Source: Halalkalibacter krulwichiae
GTDB lineage: Bacteria; Bacillota; Bacilli; Bacillales; Bacillaceae_D
Assembly: GCF_002109385.1 (NCBI RefSeq)
Contig: NZ_CP020814.1
Span: 1,945,501-2,009,500, forward strand
DNA length: 64,000 nt
Direction of reading: 5' to 3'
The notes below the pieces were generated by a model. That model did no database searches. It saw nothing but the letters and a program-made list of their open reading frames with translations, and was not told where the DNA came from. Each line of letters starts with the position of its first letter. Position 1 is the stretch's first letter. The translations under genes were made by a program, and so were the position numbers. Shown piece by piece: positions 1-9,966 of the stretch.

Positions 1-633
1 AAAGTAGTACGTGAACTTGGGGTGAAAGTAACGCCAAATAAAGACGAGATTGAAGTAGAAGGCGTTCCGATTGACCGTGAAGAGCCAGTTTATTATTTGC
101 TCTATAAGCCAAGTGGAGTTATCTCTAGTGTGAGTGACGATAAGGGAAGGACCGTTGTAACAGATTTTCTGGAAATTGAACAAAGGGTATTTCCTGTAGG
201 TCGTCTAGATTATGACACATCAGGAGCTATTCTACTGACAAATGATGGTGAATTTGCGAATGTGCTCATGCATCCAAAATACAAGGTTGAAAAAGTGTAT
301 GTCGCAAAAGTGAAGGGAATTCCATCAAGAGAAAAGTTGAAGGAACTTCAAAATGGTATAAAGCTCGAAGATGGGATGACTGCTCCAGCAAAAGTCAAGA
401 TGATGTCGCTAGATAAAAAGAAAAATACGGCGATTATTCGAATTGTTATTCATGAAGGAAGAAATCGTCAAGTAAGAAGAATGTTTGAAGCAATTGATCA
501 CCCCGTTATTAAACTAAAGAGAGAACAATACAGCTTCCTTACTTTAAAAGGTTTAAATCCAGGTGATGCGAGGCAGTTAAAGCCGATTGAAGTTAAGCAT
601 TTAAAAGAATTAGCTGTCACGAAACCGTCATAA
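1..633 (+). CDS. rluB: 23S rRNA pseudouridine synthase RluB-type, 5' end cut by window
   Basis: The open frame runs in from the window edge, so the true start and most of the N-terminal S4 RNA-binding domain are missing. The visible part carries the RsuA/RluB-family core: the linker segment EEPVYYLLYKPSG followed by the catalytic motif GRLDYDTSG, whose Asp is the nucleophile that isomerises uridine in 23S rRNA, and the late HEGRNRQVRRM motif. The product acts on the ribosome in the cytoplasm. Its position directly before resA matches B. subtilis, where rluB (ypuL) precedes the res operon. A GTG at position 22 could be read as a start but lies inside the S4/catalytic linker, so I treat the gene as partial. 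Confidence 0.93.
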   Translation, partial: KVVRELGVKVTPNKDEIEVEGVPIDREEPVYYLLYKPSGVISSVSDDKGRTVVTDFLEIEQRVFPVGRLDYDTSGAILLTNDGEFANVLMHPKYKVEKVYVAKVKGIPSREKLKELQNGIKLEDGMTAPAKVKMMSLDKKKNTAIIRIVIHEGRNRQVRRMFEAIDHPVIKLKREQYSFLTLKGLNPGDARQLKPIEVKHLKELAVTKPS

Positions 634-712
634 ACGGAATTAGTCTACTTACTTAACTAACGTTATAATAAAGGGAATTGATAATAGTTATTGATTAAAG
701 GGGGAGAGTTTC

Positions 713-1240
713 TTGAAACAAAAACGTTTAATCATGCGTTCAAGTATTCTGGCTATTATCGCAATTGCACTTGCCTATACGTTTTATTCAAATTTCATAG
801 CTGATCGAAGTGTTGCCAAAGCTGGTGAGTTATCGGTTAATTTTGTATTGAATGACTTAGAAGGTCAACGTATTGAGCTAGAGGATTTAAAAGGAAAAGG
901 TGTCTTTTTGAACTTTTGGGGAACCTATTGTCCTCCATGTGTTAAAGAAATGCCAATAATGGAAGATCTATACAACGAGTATCAAGAGAAGGGTGTAGAA
1001 ATCATTGCGGTAAATGCAGCTGAGCCTTCACTGACAGTTGAGCGCTTTGTTGATCGACATGGGCTAACTTTTCCAATTGCGATTGATAAAGGAAGAGATG
1101 TTATTGACGCATATGGAATTTCGCCGTTACCGACTACAATTCTGATCGATGAACATGGTACGATCGTACGTGTTCATCAAGGTGGCATGACAGATCAAAT
1201 GGTTAGAGATTTCATGGAAGAGATTAAACCCGGAACATAA
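713..1240 (+). CDS. resA: Thiol-disulfide oxidoreductase ResA
   Basis: Membrane-anchored thioredoxin-like protein of 175 residues that reduces the CxxCH disulfide of apocytochrome c on the outer face of the membrane before haem attachment. One N-terminal membrane anchor (about residues 9–28) is followed by a thioredoxin fold with the active site WGTYCPPC (Cys73 and Cys76) and the cis-proline loop SPLPTT. The start is TTG, chosen because a GGGGGAGAG ribosome site sits just upstream. It is the first gene of resABC; resB begins 14 bases after its stop. Length is normal for the family. Confidence 0.95.
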   Translation: MKQKRLIMRSSILAIIAIALAYTFYSNFIADRSVAKAGELSVNFVLNDLEGQRIELEDLKGKGVFLNFWGTYCPPCVKEMPIMEDLYNEYQEKGVEIIAVNAAEPSLTVERFVDRHGLTFPIAIDKGRDVIDAYGISPLPTTILIDEHGTIVRVHQGGMTDQMVRDFMEEIKPGT

Positions 1241-1254
1241 TAGAGGTGTGGGGA

Positions 1255-2900
1255 ATGAAGAAAATTACTTGTGAATGCGGGCATGAAAATCCAATAGGAA
1301 CGATTGTCTGTGAGTCATGTGGGAAACCATTAGATGATAAAGAGAAACAAAAGGAACTTCTCGATATGAAATACGAGGGGGTTGCCCGACGTTCACAAAC
1401 TTATACAACAACGTTTATCGATAAAATTTGGATGTTCTTTTCTTCTGTTAAAGTGGGAATTTGGATTATTGTACTAACTTTATTAGCTTCAGCACTAGGG
1501 ACAATTTATCCACAGGAAATGTACATACCGCCTACCGTTAATGCAGCACAATATTATGCTGACGAATATGGAATCACAGGACAAATCTATTATCAATTAG
1601 GTTTCCATAATTTGTATGGGTCTTGGTGGTACATGCTCTTAATTGCAGCACTCGGTGTCTCTATTTTCATTGCTAGTTGGGATCGGGTATTCCCGTTATA
1701 TCGTGCATTAAAAACCCAAAGAGTAACTAGACATGCGAATTTCATGAAGCGTCAACGTGTGTATGGAACTTCTAAGGTTAATGATATTGATCAAACATTT
1801 GAACAAGTGAAAAGTAAATTACAAGAGAAGAAATATAAGATCTCTGAAGAAAACGGTAACCTTGTAGCTGAGAAAGGTCGCTTTGCCCGTTGGGGTCCAT
1901 ATGTAAATCATATTGGATTGATCATTTTTTTAATTGGCTGTATGCTCCGTTATTTTCCTGGTATGTATGTTGATGAAAGTGTTTGGATTCGTGAAGGGAG
2001 ACTGCGGTTGTTCCAGGTACGAATAGTCATTATCATATTAAGAATGAGGAGTTTCTAGTTGAATTGTATGACGAAGATGATGAGGTATTTGGCGAGGCAA
2101 TGCAACGAGCTGGAGGTCCTATTGTCAAAACTTATCAAACTGATGCGACACTATTTAAACAAGAAGATACGGGAATTGTCGGTGAAGGGGATTTAGTAGA
2201 AGTAGATCGACATAAAATTCGTGTAAATGAACCTTTTAAATTTGATCAATTTGCGCTTTATCAAGTTGACTATAAGTTACACGAGTTAAATACGATGAGC
2301 TTCACACTAGAAAATAAAGAGACCGGTGAGACTTTTGGTCGTCTTGATATTGATTTATTCAATCCAGATTCTGTTTATGATCTTGGTGAGGGGTATCGAG
2401 TAGAAATTAGAGACTACTTTCCAGATTACTTCTTGAACAGTTCTAATGTTCCTTCAACCCGTTCACAAATTCCGGACAATCCTGTATTTATTTTTGATAT
2501 GTATACACCGGAAACACCTGAAGGCGAAGTGAGTTTTGTCGGGATTCAAACGAATCTGGAGCCAATTGGAGAAAATGACTATAAAATGACGTTTATTGAT
2601 CTTGATACGAAGCACGTCACAGGATTAGTTGTAAGAAAAGACTACACATTACCATTTTTAATCGTTGGTGGGATTATTTTTATGATTGGTTTGGTTCAAG
2701 GATCTTATTGGGCTCATCGCCGCATCTGGTTCCAACGTATTAATGGTGAGGTTTGGGTAGCTGCACATACAAACAAAAATTACCTTGCCTTACGTAAGGA
2801 AATTGATTATGCCATTGCTAAAACGGATGTACATTCACCAATAGATCAAGTTGAGGCTGAAGAGCAAAAAGCCGAAGAAAATAAACAAGAAAGTCTTTAA
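1255..2900 (+). CDS. resB: Cytochrome c biogenesis protein ResB (frameshift at about 1996)
   Basis: ResB partners ResC in the system II haem delivery and ligation complex. Translation from ATG 1255 (GAGGTG site 6 bases upstream) gives an N-terminal zinc-ribbon-like segment (CECG…CESCG), then hydrophobic segments and the start of the extracytoplasmic domain. The frame fails after VWIREG near 2000 and resumes in the next frame as the ELYDEDDEVFG region, ending with a last membrane helix and an acidic/Gln-rich tail. Adding one G to the GGG run at 1996–1998 restores one continuous reading frame of about 548 codons, the usual ResB length. As written it would be truncated; I judge a missing base call more likely than decay because resA, resC and resD are intact. 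Confidence 0.9.
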
Positions 2901-2971
2901 AATATTAAGGTAGTATAAGAGAGGGAATAGATTCTAGTTCCCTCCTCTTAGTTACAGGAGGTTTTTCAAAA

Positions 2972-4162
2972 ATGGGAGCAATAAGTGGGAATTTATTGTT
3001 TATTGCTTTTTTCCTTTATCTTGCTGCAACAATTGCTTTTACAGTATCGATTACAGGAAAGAAGTGGCGAAACAAGCAAGGAGAAATGAAAGGAAACCGT
3101 TGGGGATTTTTCGGTTTTATTTTTGCGATCTTAGGTTCTTTAGTCTCTATCGGTTATTTTATTACGCGTTGGATTCATGCAGGACATGCACCAGTAAGTA
3201 ACATGTTTGAGTATATGACATTTTTAGGTATTTCTATTGGGATTGCTTTTGTTATTATTTATGCAATATATCGCTCTAATTATCTAGGATTGTTCACAAT
3301 GCCTATCGTCATGTTAATTATCGCTTATGCATCTATGTTCCCTGGTGAGGTAGCACCTTTAATTCCTGCCTTACAGAGTAACTGGTTAAAAATACACGTA
3401 ATTACAACGGCGCTTGGCCAAGGAATTTTGGCGATTGGATTTGCAGCTGGATTGGTTTATTTAATTCGGACAATCGATTTCACGAAAAGAAATAAGCAAA
3501 CAATTGCTCTTGAGCTTGTAATGTATTCGTTAATAAGCTTAGTTGGGTTTATTTTAATTGGTACTATCTTTAATGCGATGAATTATCAAGCAACATTTGC
3601 TTACGTTAATGAAAATGGACTAGACTCAGAAATGGTTTACAATTTGCCTGCATTAGTTGGTCCGAATGAAGGACAATTATTAACGGAAGATCGGATGTCG
3701 CCGTTTTTTAATGCACCAGCCATTATTGTAGCAAATGATCTTAATACAGTAATTTGGTCTTTATTATCAGGTGTTATCATTTATTGGTTATTACGATTAA
3801 TCTTACGTAAACGAATTGGAGGCGCGATTCAACCTATCCTTAAAGGAGTAAGTCCTCAAGCTGTTGATGAAGTTAGTTATCGTGCCATTGCTATTGGTTT
3901 TCCAATCTTTACTCTTGGCGGACTTATCTTTGCAATGATTTGGGCACAAATTGCTTGGACAAGGTTCTGGGGATGGGATCCAAAAGAAGTTTGGGCCTTA
4001 ATTACGTTTTTATTCTATGCAGCCTATTTACATTTGCGTTTGTCAAAAGGTTGGCACGGAGAGAAATCAGCATGGTTATGTGTAATAGGATTTGCTATTA
4101 TCATGTTTAATTTAGTATTTGTAAATCTTGTTATTGCGGGTTTACACTCGTACGCTTTATGA
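2972..4162 (+). CDS. resC: Cytochrome c biogenesis protein ResC (CcsA family)
   Basis: Polytopic haem-handling membrane protein of 396 residues. It has multiple hydrophobic helices and the tryptophan-rich haem-binding WWD motif near the C-terminus, visible as WGWDPKEVWA, plus the conserved downstream histidine segment LHLRLSKGWHGEKSAW. With ResB it exports haem and ligates it to apocytochromes. The ATG start has an AGGAGG site about 10 bases upstream. A strong terminator follows directly, so the resABC unit ends here and resDE is transcribed separately at least in part. Confidence 0.95.
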   Translation: MGAISGNLLFIAFFLYLAATIAFTVSITGKKWRNKQGEMKGNRWGFFGFIFAILGSLVSIGYFITRWIHAGHAPVSNMFEYMTFLGISIGIAFVIIYAIYRSNYLGLFTMPIVMLIIAYASMFPGEVAPLIPALQSNWLKIHVITTALGQGILAIGFAAGLVYLIRTIDFTKRNKQTIALELVMYSLISLVGFILIGTIFNAMNYQATFAYVNENGLDSEMVYNLPALVGPNEGQLLTEDRMSPFFNAPAIIVANDLNTVIWSLLSGVIIYWLLRLILRKRIGGAIQPILKGVSPQAVDEVSYRAIAIGFPIFTLGGLIFAMIWAQIAWTRFWGWDPKEVWALITFLFYAAYLHLRLSKGWHGEKSAWLCVIGFAIIMFNLVFVNLVIAGLHSYAL

Positions 4163-4166
4163 TACG

Positions 4167-4194
4167 AACCCTCGCTAAATGCGAGGGTTTTTTT
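4167..4194 (+). terminator. Rho-independent terminator after resC
   Basis: A perfect eight-base stem AACCCTCG / CGAGGGTT with a short loop is followed by a run of seven T. It closes resABC. Confidence 0.9.
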
Positions 4195-4322
4195 AAAAAA
4201 GGTTTACTCATGGATATAAATACTTGAACAGTTTGATGAATGTCATCAGCTAGTTCATTCAAAATTAACAGCTATTCATGTTACACTACATATATAAAGG
4301 TTCGACATAGGAGGAAAGCTAG

Positions 4323-5036
4323 ATGGAAAAAGAAGCGCGTATTTTAGTCGTTGATGACGAAGATCGTATTAGAAGATTATTAAAAATGTATTTAGAACGT
4401 GAAAATTATGAAGTAGAAGAAGCAGAAAATGGAGAACAAGCGCTGGATAAAGCGTTAGCTGAAGAGTTTGACTTAATTTTATTAGATATCATGATGCCAG
4501 GCATGGACGGTATTGAAGTCTGTCAAGAACTTCGAAAAACAAAAGCAACACCTGTTATGATGTTAACAGCAAAGGGAGAAGAAGCCAACCGTGTGCAAGG
4601 GTTTGAAGTAGGTACAGATGATTATATCGTTAAACCATTTAGTCCGAGAGAGGTGGTTTTACGAGTAAAAGCTTTGTTACGTCGTTCTTCCACGACAAAA
4701 TTTTTGCATACGGATACACAAGCTAAAGATGTTTTAGTTTTCCAACATCTAATGATCGATAACGATGCACACCGAGTTACTGTTTCAGATCAAGAAATTA
4801 GTTTAACTCCGAAAGAATACGAGTTGCTGCATTATTTAGCGCAATCTCCAGATAAAGTGTTTTCACGTGAACAATTATTAAAGGATGTATGGAATTATGA
4901 TTTCTTTGGTGATTTGCGTACAGTCGATACACATATAAAACGTCTGCGTGAAAAGTTAAATAAAATCTCACCTGAAGCTGCCTCGATGATTTCAACTGTT
5001 TGGGGTATTGGCTATAAGTTTGAGGCCGTGAAGTAA
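4323..5036 (+). CDS. resD: Response regulator ResD (OmpR family)
   Basis: Cytoplasmic DNA-binding response regulator of 237 residues. The receiver domain shows the acidic pair Asp11/Asp12, the phospho-acceptor Asp55 in LLDIMMPG, and Lys104 in VKPFSP. The C-terminal winged helix contains the usual SLTPKEYELL and VDTHIKRLREKL segments. In Bacillus, ResD~P activates genes for anaerobic and respiratory metabolism, including resABC and cytochrome oxidases. The start ATG has a GGAGG site 7 bases upstream. resE starts two bases after the stop, indicating translational coupling. Confidence 0.95.
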   Translation: MEKEARILVVDDEDRIRRLLKMYLERENYEVEEAENGEQALDKALAEEFDLILLDIMMPGMDGIEVCQELRKTKATPVMMLTAKGEEANRVQGFEVGTDDYIVKPFSPREVVLRVKALLRRSSTTKFLHTDTQAKDVLVFQHLMIDNDAHRVTVSDQEISLTPKEYELLHYLAQSPDKVFSREQLLKDVWNYDFFGDLRTVDTHIKRLREKLNKISPEAASMISTVWGIGYKFEAVK

Positions 5037-5038
5037 TA

Positions 5039-6833
5039 ATGCTATGGCGTAGTGTCGTAGGAAAGCTGTGGATAACAATCTTACTTCTTGTCTCAGTCGT
5101 ATTAACGTTTTTAATGGTTTTGCTTCTACAATCATTTGAGCGTTTTCATGTTAATGAGGCGGAATCTCGTTTAGTCAATCACGCTCAAATGATTTCCTCT
5201 ATGTATGAGGGCTATAGTAGAGAGAGCGATGCTATTAATACAATTAGGCAATATGCGGATTCATTTGATATGCATGTCATTTTTTTAGTAGAAGGAGAGA
5301 AAGTTTGGAGCACAGATGAAACAGAAGCTCATCAAATCACGTTGGAATCCTTTTTAACAGACGAAACGTTGTCCCAAGTATTATCAGGGGAACAAGTTGT
5401 AATGACAGAGGGGGATTTTCCGTTCATTTCTGAAGACGATGAAGAATTCTATTCTGAAATTATGATTGTCGGCGTTCCCATGCAACCTGGTGTTTTAGAC
5501 GATAGTGCTGTATTTCTTTATCAATCCCTTTCTGCGATTGATGAAGCAACGAGTGAAACACGACAAATTATTTATTTTTCAGCTGGAATTGCAATCGTGT
5601 TAACAACTTTTTTTGCCTTTTTCTTATCAACTAGAATTTCTGCACCATTATTAAAAATGCGACAAAGTGCGTTAGAGGTCGCAGAAGGGAAATTTAAAAC
5701 AAAAGTTCCTATATTGACACATGATGAAATTGGACAACTAGCGATTGCGTTTAACAGGATGGGGCGCGATTTAAATAATAATATCCATGCTTTAAACCAA
5801 GAAAAGGAACAGCTTGCTCGTATTCTTGTCAGTATGGCAGACGGTGTCGTAACCCTTAACAAGAAGGGGAGGGTCATGTTAACGAATCCACCTGCTGATC
5901 GCTTTATTCAATCTTGGTATTATGAACAAGGCATGAAAGAGCAAGGTGATCAGCTATTACCTGAAACGTTGCAAACATTGTTTGAAAAGGTTGTACTGCT
6001 TGAGAAAGAGCAAGTTGGAGAAGTCGAAATGCAAGGAAGAAGCTGGATGATTTTGATGACTCCTCTCTATGACCAAGCTGAAATCAGAGGGCAGTTGCGG
6101 TATTACGTGATATGACAGAAGAACGTAGGCATGATAAGTTAAGAAAAGACTTTATTGCTAACGTTTCACATGAATTAAGAACGCCAATTGCAATGCTGCA
6201 GGGTTATAGCGAGGCAATTATTGATGATATTGCAGGGTCGGACGAGGAAAAGAAAGAAATTGCAAAAATAATTTACGAAGAATCACTCAGAATGGGACGC
6301 TTAGTCAATGAATTATTAGATATCGCGAGAATGGAAGCAGGTCATGTTGAGCTTAACTTTGAGAAGCTTGAAGTAGAACCTTTTTCTGAACGAATTGTTC
6401 GGAAATTTCAAGGGTTGGCGAAAGAGCAAGGACTTGAACTCTTATTGGAGATAAATAATGTTTCAACTATTACGTGTGATCCTGATCGAATTGAACAAGT
6501 GTTAACAAACTTACTTCATAATGCAATTCGTCATACTGAGGAGAACGGTCAGGTTATCCTAACAGTCACTCAATATGATGAAGGTTGTAAATTTGATGTA
6601 AAAGACACAGGGACGGGAATTCCTGAGGCTGATTTGCCTTATGTTTTTGAGCGTTTTTACAAAGCGGATAAAGCGCGTACAAGAGCACAAGGGGAACTGG
6701 ACTCGGACTGGCGATCTGCAAAAATATTATCGATGCTCATGATGGCAATATTTCTGTCCATAGTAAAATGAATGAAGGGACAACGTTCTCTTTCTTTCTT
6801 CCTAATAAAACAAATAAAAGTAAAACGGGCTAA
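5039..6833 (+). CDS. resE: Sensor histidine kinase ResE (two frameshifts)
   Basis: Membrane histidine kinase partner of ResD. Visible in order: an N-terminal helix (about residues 10–30), an extracytoplasmic sensor segment, a second helix, a HAMP linker ([13 protein letters not shown]…), a short PAS-like region, the phospho-acceptor box [13 protein letters not shown], the N-box ([10 protein letters not shown]) and G1 box (DTGTGIP). Two frame breaks occur. One G added to the GGG at 6089–6091 joins the PAS-like region to the kinase core; one G added to the GGGG at 6691–6694 restores the G2 box (GGTGLGLAI) and the normal C-terminus ending at 6833. Repaired length is close to the B. subtilis protein. 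Both breaks look like under-called homopolymers. Confidence 0.9.
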
Positions 6834-6860
6834 TCCATATCGGATGAGCCCGTTCTTTTT
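6824..6860 (+). terminator. Terminator overlapping the end of resE
   Basis: An eight-base stem AACGGGCT / AGCCCGTT encloses the resE stop codon in its 5' arm and is followed by CTTTTT. This supports 6833 as the real resE stop. Confidence 0.85.
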
Positions 6861-6873
6861 AAACGTATAAACA

Positions 6874-7047
6874 TTAAAGTAACATACTTTGATAAAGGTT
6901 GATCCATCTTTTCTGCGTAAATTCATCGGTGAAAGAAAGATAATGAAACAATGTCAATAAACTCTTTGCATCCATATTTTTAATGCATGCAATCATGATT
7001 TTTTCATCATTGGTCACCTGGAGAAAATGGACGAGTTCGTATCTCAC
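6874..7047 (-). CDS. Possible small protein of 57 residues downstream of metE
   Basis: On the minus strand a GTG-started frame of 57 codons begins 19 bases after the metE stop. The translation is balanced (VRYELVHFLQVTNDEKIM at its start, RWINLYQSMLL at its end), mostly amphipathic and without a signal peptide. A GGGAG lies 13 bases before the GTG, which is a wide spacing. I do not recognise the family. It might be co-transcribed with metE, or be chance. Confidence 0.3.
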   Translation of the reverse strand: MRYELVHFLQVTNDEKIMIACIKNMDAKSLLTLFHYLSFTDEFTQKRWINLYQSMLL

Positions 7048-7066
7048 TTCCTAAGATCAACTCCCT

Positions 7067-9343
7067 TTACGAATTTGTAATAGCTACCATTGTTCTCGCT
7101 TTCTTTGCTGATTGAACCATATTTGATAGAGCTGCCACGGTTTCTTGTTCCGTTCGTGTTTTTAATCCACAATCAGGATTAACCCAGAAGAGAGATGGTG
7201 GAAGAACTGTTAGAGCTCGTTGAATAATAGTCACCATTTCTTCTTCTTTTGGAATTCTTGGACTGTGAATGTCGTATACACCTAATCCGATTCCTTTGTC
7301 ATACTGTCTATGTTCAAAAGCAGAGATCAATTCAGCATGACTTCTAGATGTCTCAATAGAAATCACATCGGCATCAAGTGCACGAATAGAATCAATGATA
7401 TCGTTAAAATCGCAATAACACATATGTGTATGAATCTGTGTTGAATGATCAATTTGTGATGTGGACATACGGAACGCTTCGACGGCCCACGTTAAATATT
7501 CATTATGTTGCGTTTTTTTCAATGGAAGCCCTTCTCGTAAAGCTGGTTCATCTACTTGAATCATTGTTATCCCAGCACTCTCCAAAAGCTTTACTTCTTT
7601 TAATAATGCTTCAGCGATTTGAAAAGCAACCTCTTTTTTAGGGATGTCATCTCGAACGAATGACCAATTTAAGATCGTTACTGGACCTGTTAACATTCCT
7701 TTAACTGGCTTTTCAGTAAGTGATTGGGCATAAAGTGTTTCATTGACTGTCATCGGTTCAACAAATAGCACATTTCCGAAAATAATCGGTGGCTTTACAC
7801 AACGCGAACCATATGATTGAACCCAACCGTTTTTTGAAAAAGCAAAACCAGCTAGTTTCTCACCAAAAAATTCTACCATATCATTTCGTTCAAACTCTCC
7901 ATGAACAAAGACATCTAATCCAATTTTTTCTTGAATCTCAATCCATTTTTTAATTTCGGCTTTAATAAGTGCATCGTAAGCTTCATTTGAAAGTTCATTT
8001 CTTCTCCACCTTGCGCGAGCTTGGCGAATTTCACTTGTCTGTGGAAAACTTCCAATTGTAGTTGTTGGGAGTAAAGGCAACTTCCATTTCTTCTTCTGTA
8101 GTTTATGACGTTCATTAAAAGTTGCTGCCCGTTCTGTCGCTAATGGGTTTCTTTCAACCTTTTTTCGCCAATTTGAGTTTGTTAGTTCTGTAAAAGATTG
8201 AGTATGGGCTTGAATGGCACGTAGGTGTTCCGCACTAGGGACAGTGATCGCCTTTTTTAACATATTTATTTCTTCCAATTTCTCATGACTAAATGCTAGT
8301 GCATTTTTTAAAGTACGATCAAGTGTAGTTTCATGAGTCAAGCTTACAGGAACATGCAGCAAACTTGATGAAGGTTGAATCAGTAATCGTTCTACATCGA
8401 CAAAAGTACTCAATTCCTTGATAAAGGTTAGTTTTTCTTCTAGATTACTTTTCCAAATGTTGCGACCATCAATAATACCAGCAGCAAGGATTTTGTCTTT
8501 TGGGAACCCGTGTTTGGTAATAGCGGCGAAGTTCGTTTCAAAACCAGCGACAAAATCCAATCCAATTCCTTTAACAGGTAAGTTCACTACTGCATCGTAA
8601 TGTGTCACCGCTTCAAAATACGTTTGAACGATAATGTCTAAATCAGGAACTTGATCAGTTATGAAGTGATAGACAGAGGTAAATAAACTCATTTCCTCTT
8701 CACTGATATCTGTTACTAAGCTTGGTTCATCGATTTGTACGAATGTAGCTCCTGCTTCTTTAAGTTCTTGCAATAATTGAATATAAACCGAAGCCAATTG
8801 ATTTAACCGATCAGCAAACTCGGATTGGTCAAAACCTTTAGATAATTTTAAAAATGTGAAAGGACCAAGGATCACAGGTTTACCTATTACATTTAGCTCA
8901 GTTTTAGCCTCTAAAAATGCTTGTAGTGGTTTATTTTCAACAAGTTTTGGTGTTAAACCTTTTAGCTCTGGAACAATGTAATGATAGTTTGTGTCAAACC
9001 ATTTAGTCATCTCGCAAGCATGAGCATTATCCGTTCCTCGTGCCATGGCAAAATATGTAGATAAAGGTACTTTACCCCCTTGGTATTGAAAACGGTCTGG
9101 TACTAAACCAAACATTACTGCTGTATCAAGAACATGATCGTAAAGTGAAAAGTCTCCGACAGGGATATAATCAAGATTTCTTTCGATTTGATTATTTAGA
9201 TATTGTAAACGGTAGCTCTTCATGACTTTTTCAAACGACGCTTCTGTTATTTTTCCTTTCCAAAAGGCCTCAAGAGTTTTTTTCCATTCTCTTTTTTCGC
9301 CTATTCTTGGGTATCCTAGATTGCTGCTAGTTAGTGAATTCAT
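7067..9343 (-). CDS. metE: B12-independent methionine synthase MetE
   Basis: Zinc enzyme of 758 residues that transfers a methyl group from methyltetrahydropteroyl-triglutamate to homocysteine without cobalamin, in the cytoplasm. The duplicated barrel begins with NLGYPRIGEKREWKK and the C-terminal zinc site is visible as HTHMCYCDF and NPDCGLKTR, with the GEFERNDMV and WSFVRDD segments between. The start at 9343 is chosen over an upstream in-frame codon because GGAGGAG lies just before it and the family begins near this point. It is preceded on the same strand by a cobalamin riboswitch and a terminator, so it should be off when B12 is available and MetH (44180–47626) can work. Confidence 0.96.
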   Translation of the reverse strand: MNSLTSSNLGYPRIGEKREWKKTLEAFWKGKITEASFEKVMKSYRLQYLNNQIERNLDYIPVGDFSLYDHVLDTAVMFGLVPDRFQYQGGKVPLSTYFAMARGTDNAHACEMTKWFDTNYHYIVPELKGLTPKLVENKPLQAFLEAKTELNVIGKPVILGPFTFLKLSKGFDQSEFADRLNQLASVYIQLLQELKEAGATFVQIDEPSLVTDISEEEMSLFTSVYHFITDQVPDLDIIVQTYFEAVTHYDAVVNLPVKGIGLDFVAGFETNFAAITKHGFPKDKILAAGIIDGRNIWKSNLEEKLTFIKELSTFVDVERLLIQPSSSLLHVPVSLTHETTLDRTLKNALAFSHEKLEEINMLKKAITVPSAEHLRAIQAHTQSFTELTNSNWRKKVERNPLATERAATFNERHKLQKKKWKLPLLPTTTIGSFPQTSEIRQARARWRRNELSNEAYDALIKAEIKKWIEIQEKIGLDVFVHGEFERNDMVEFFGEKLAGFAFSKNGWVQSYGSRCVKPPIIFGNVLFVEPMTVNETLYAQSLTEKPVKGMLTGPVTILNWSFVRDDIPKKEVAFQIAEALLKEVKLLESAGITMIQVDEPALREGLPLKKTQHNEYLTWAVEAFRMSTSQIDHSTQIHTHMCYCDFNDIIDSIRALDADVISIETSRSHAELISAFEHRQYDKGIGLGVYDIHSPRIPKEEEMVTIIQRALTVLPPSLFWVNPDCGLKTRTEQETVAALSNMVQSAKKARTMVAITNS

Positions 9344-9377
9344 TGTTTGACTCCTCCAAAAGTGTATTATGGGCATG

Positions 9378-9424
9378 AAAAAATGGATATCATTACCAAT
9401 AAAATAGGGTAAACGATATCCATA
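9378..9424 (-). terminator. Attenuator terminator in the metE leader
   Basis: Read on the minus strand, ATGGATATC and GATATCCAT form a perfect nine-base stem followed by six T, lying between the cobalamin aptamer and the metE ribosome site. It is the likely expression platform of the riboswitch. Confidence 0.8.
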
Positions 9425-9486
9425 GAATGTCTAAGATACTGTTAACACCTCCCTATCTCCCGTAGGTAAAAAATCAGTGTTGTTGA

Positions 9487-9655
9487 AGCAGGCAGGTCTC
9501 CTGGCTTTAGGATCAACATTTTCGTGGCCTTCCCGGTTTGACCAGTGACTTTATCACGAAAACTCCTCTATTACAGTGGCGGGACCGCTCCGGATTTAAA
9601 CCGGATTCCCTTTTAAACTTTGAAAATTTCAAAGTACCTGCTCCCAACATATGAA
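9487..9655 (-). promoter_or_regulatory. Cobalamin riboswitch upstream of metE
   Basis: The minus strand contains the hallmark elements of the AdoCbl riboswitch in order: an early GGTA segment, GGGAATCCGG, the core CGGTCCCGCCACTGTAA, and the conserved B12 box AGCCAGGAGACCTGCC near the 3' end. With the downstream terminator this predicts termination of metE transcription when cobalamin binds. The boundaries are estimated from the conserved boxes. Confidence 0.92.
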
Positions 9656-9665
9656 ATTGTTTCTC

Positions 9666-9695
9666 ACTTTAGCTTAGAAATAGGACGGTTGTCAA
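9666..9695 (-). promoter_or_regulatory. Predicted sigma-A promoter for metE
   Basis: On the minus strand TTGACA (9695–9690) is followed after 18 bases by TAAAGT (9671–9666), just upstream of the riboswitch. The -35 is perfect and the -10 is a weaker match. Confidence 0.55.
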
Positions 9696-9745
9696 CCCTT
9701 TTAATTTTATTATTCAGAATTTATTTAGTCGGAAAGAATAAAAAA

Positions 9746-9774
9746 GTGTCATAATTCCGGTTTTCATGTATACT
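9746..9774 (+). promoter_or_regulatory. Predicted sigma-A promoter for the B12 operon
   Basis: GTGTCA, 17 bases, then TATACT lies about 30 bases before the second cobalamin riboswitch. The -10 is good and the -35 matches four of six bases. Confidence 0.5.
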
Positions 9775-9805
9775 AAAGATACTTATCAAAATCTCATATG
9801 AACTA

Positions 9806-9966
9806 GTATAGGTCATCCAGTGTTTTGGATGATAATAGGGAAGTTGGTGTAATTCCAACACGGTCCCGCCACTGTAAATGCGGATACACTTCGAACACCA
9901 CTGTCGAATAGATGGGAAGGTGAAGTGAATGATGAAGCGCATGAGTCAGGAGACCTGCCTATACGT
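9806..9966 (+). promoter_or_regulatory. Cobalamin riboswitch upstream of btuF operon
   Basis: The plus strand shows TATAGGTC, AATAGGGAAGTTGGTG, the core ACGGTCCCGCCACTGTAAA and the B12 box AGTCAGGAGACCTGCCTATA, whose last bases pair with the first to close P1. A terminator follows at 10051. It controls the transport and salvage operon, divergent from the metE riboswitch. Confidence 0.93.

Noticed and set aside
1990..2064. Programmed ribosomal frameshift in resB (and similarly resE, ypeB, cobS)
   Set aside because: No slippery heptamer plus downstream structure seen; the break lacks one base in a G run and the same pattern recurs in unrelated genes, pointing to base-calling errors.
5572..5877. 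Minus-strand frame of 101 codons inside resE
   Set aside because: It is antisense to the conserved HAMP region of resE and has no start signal.
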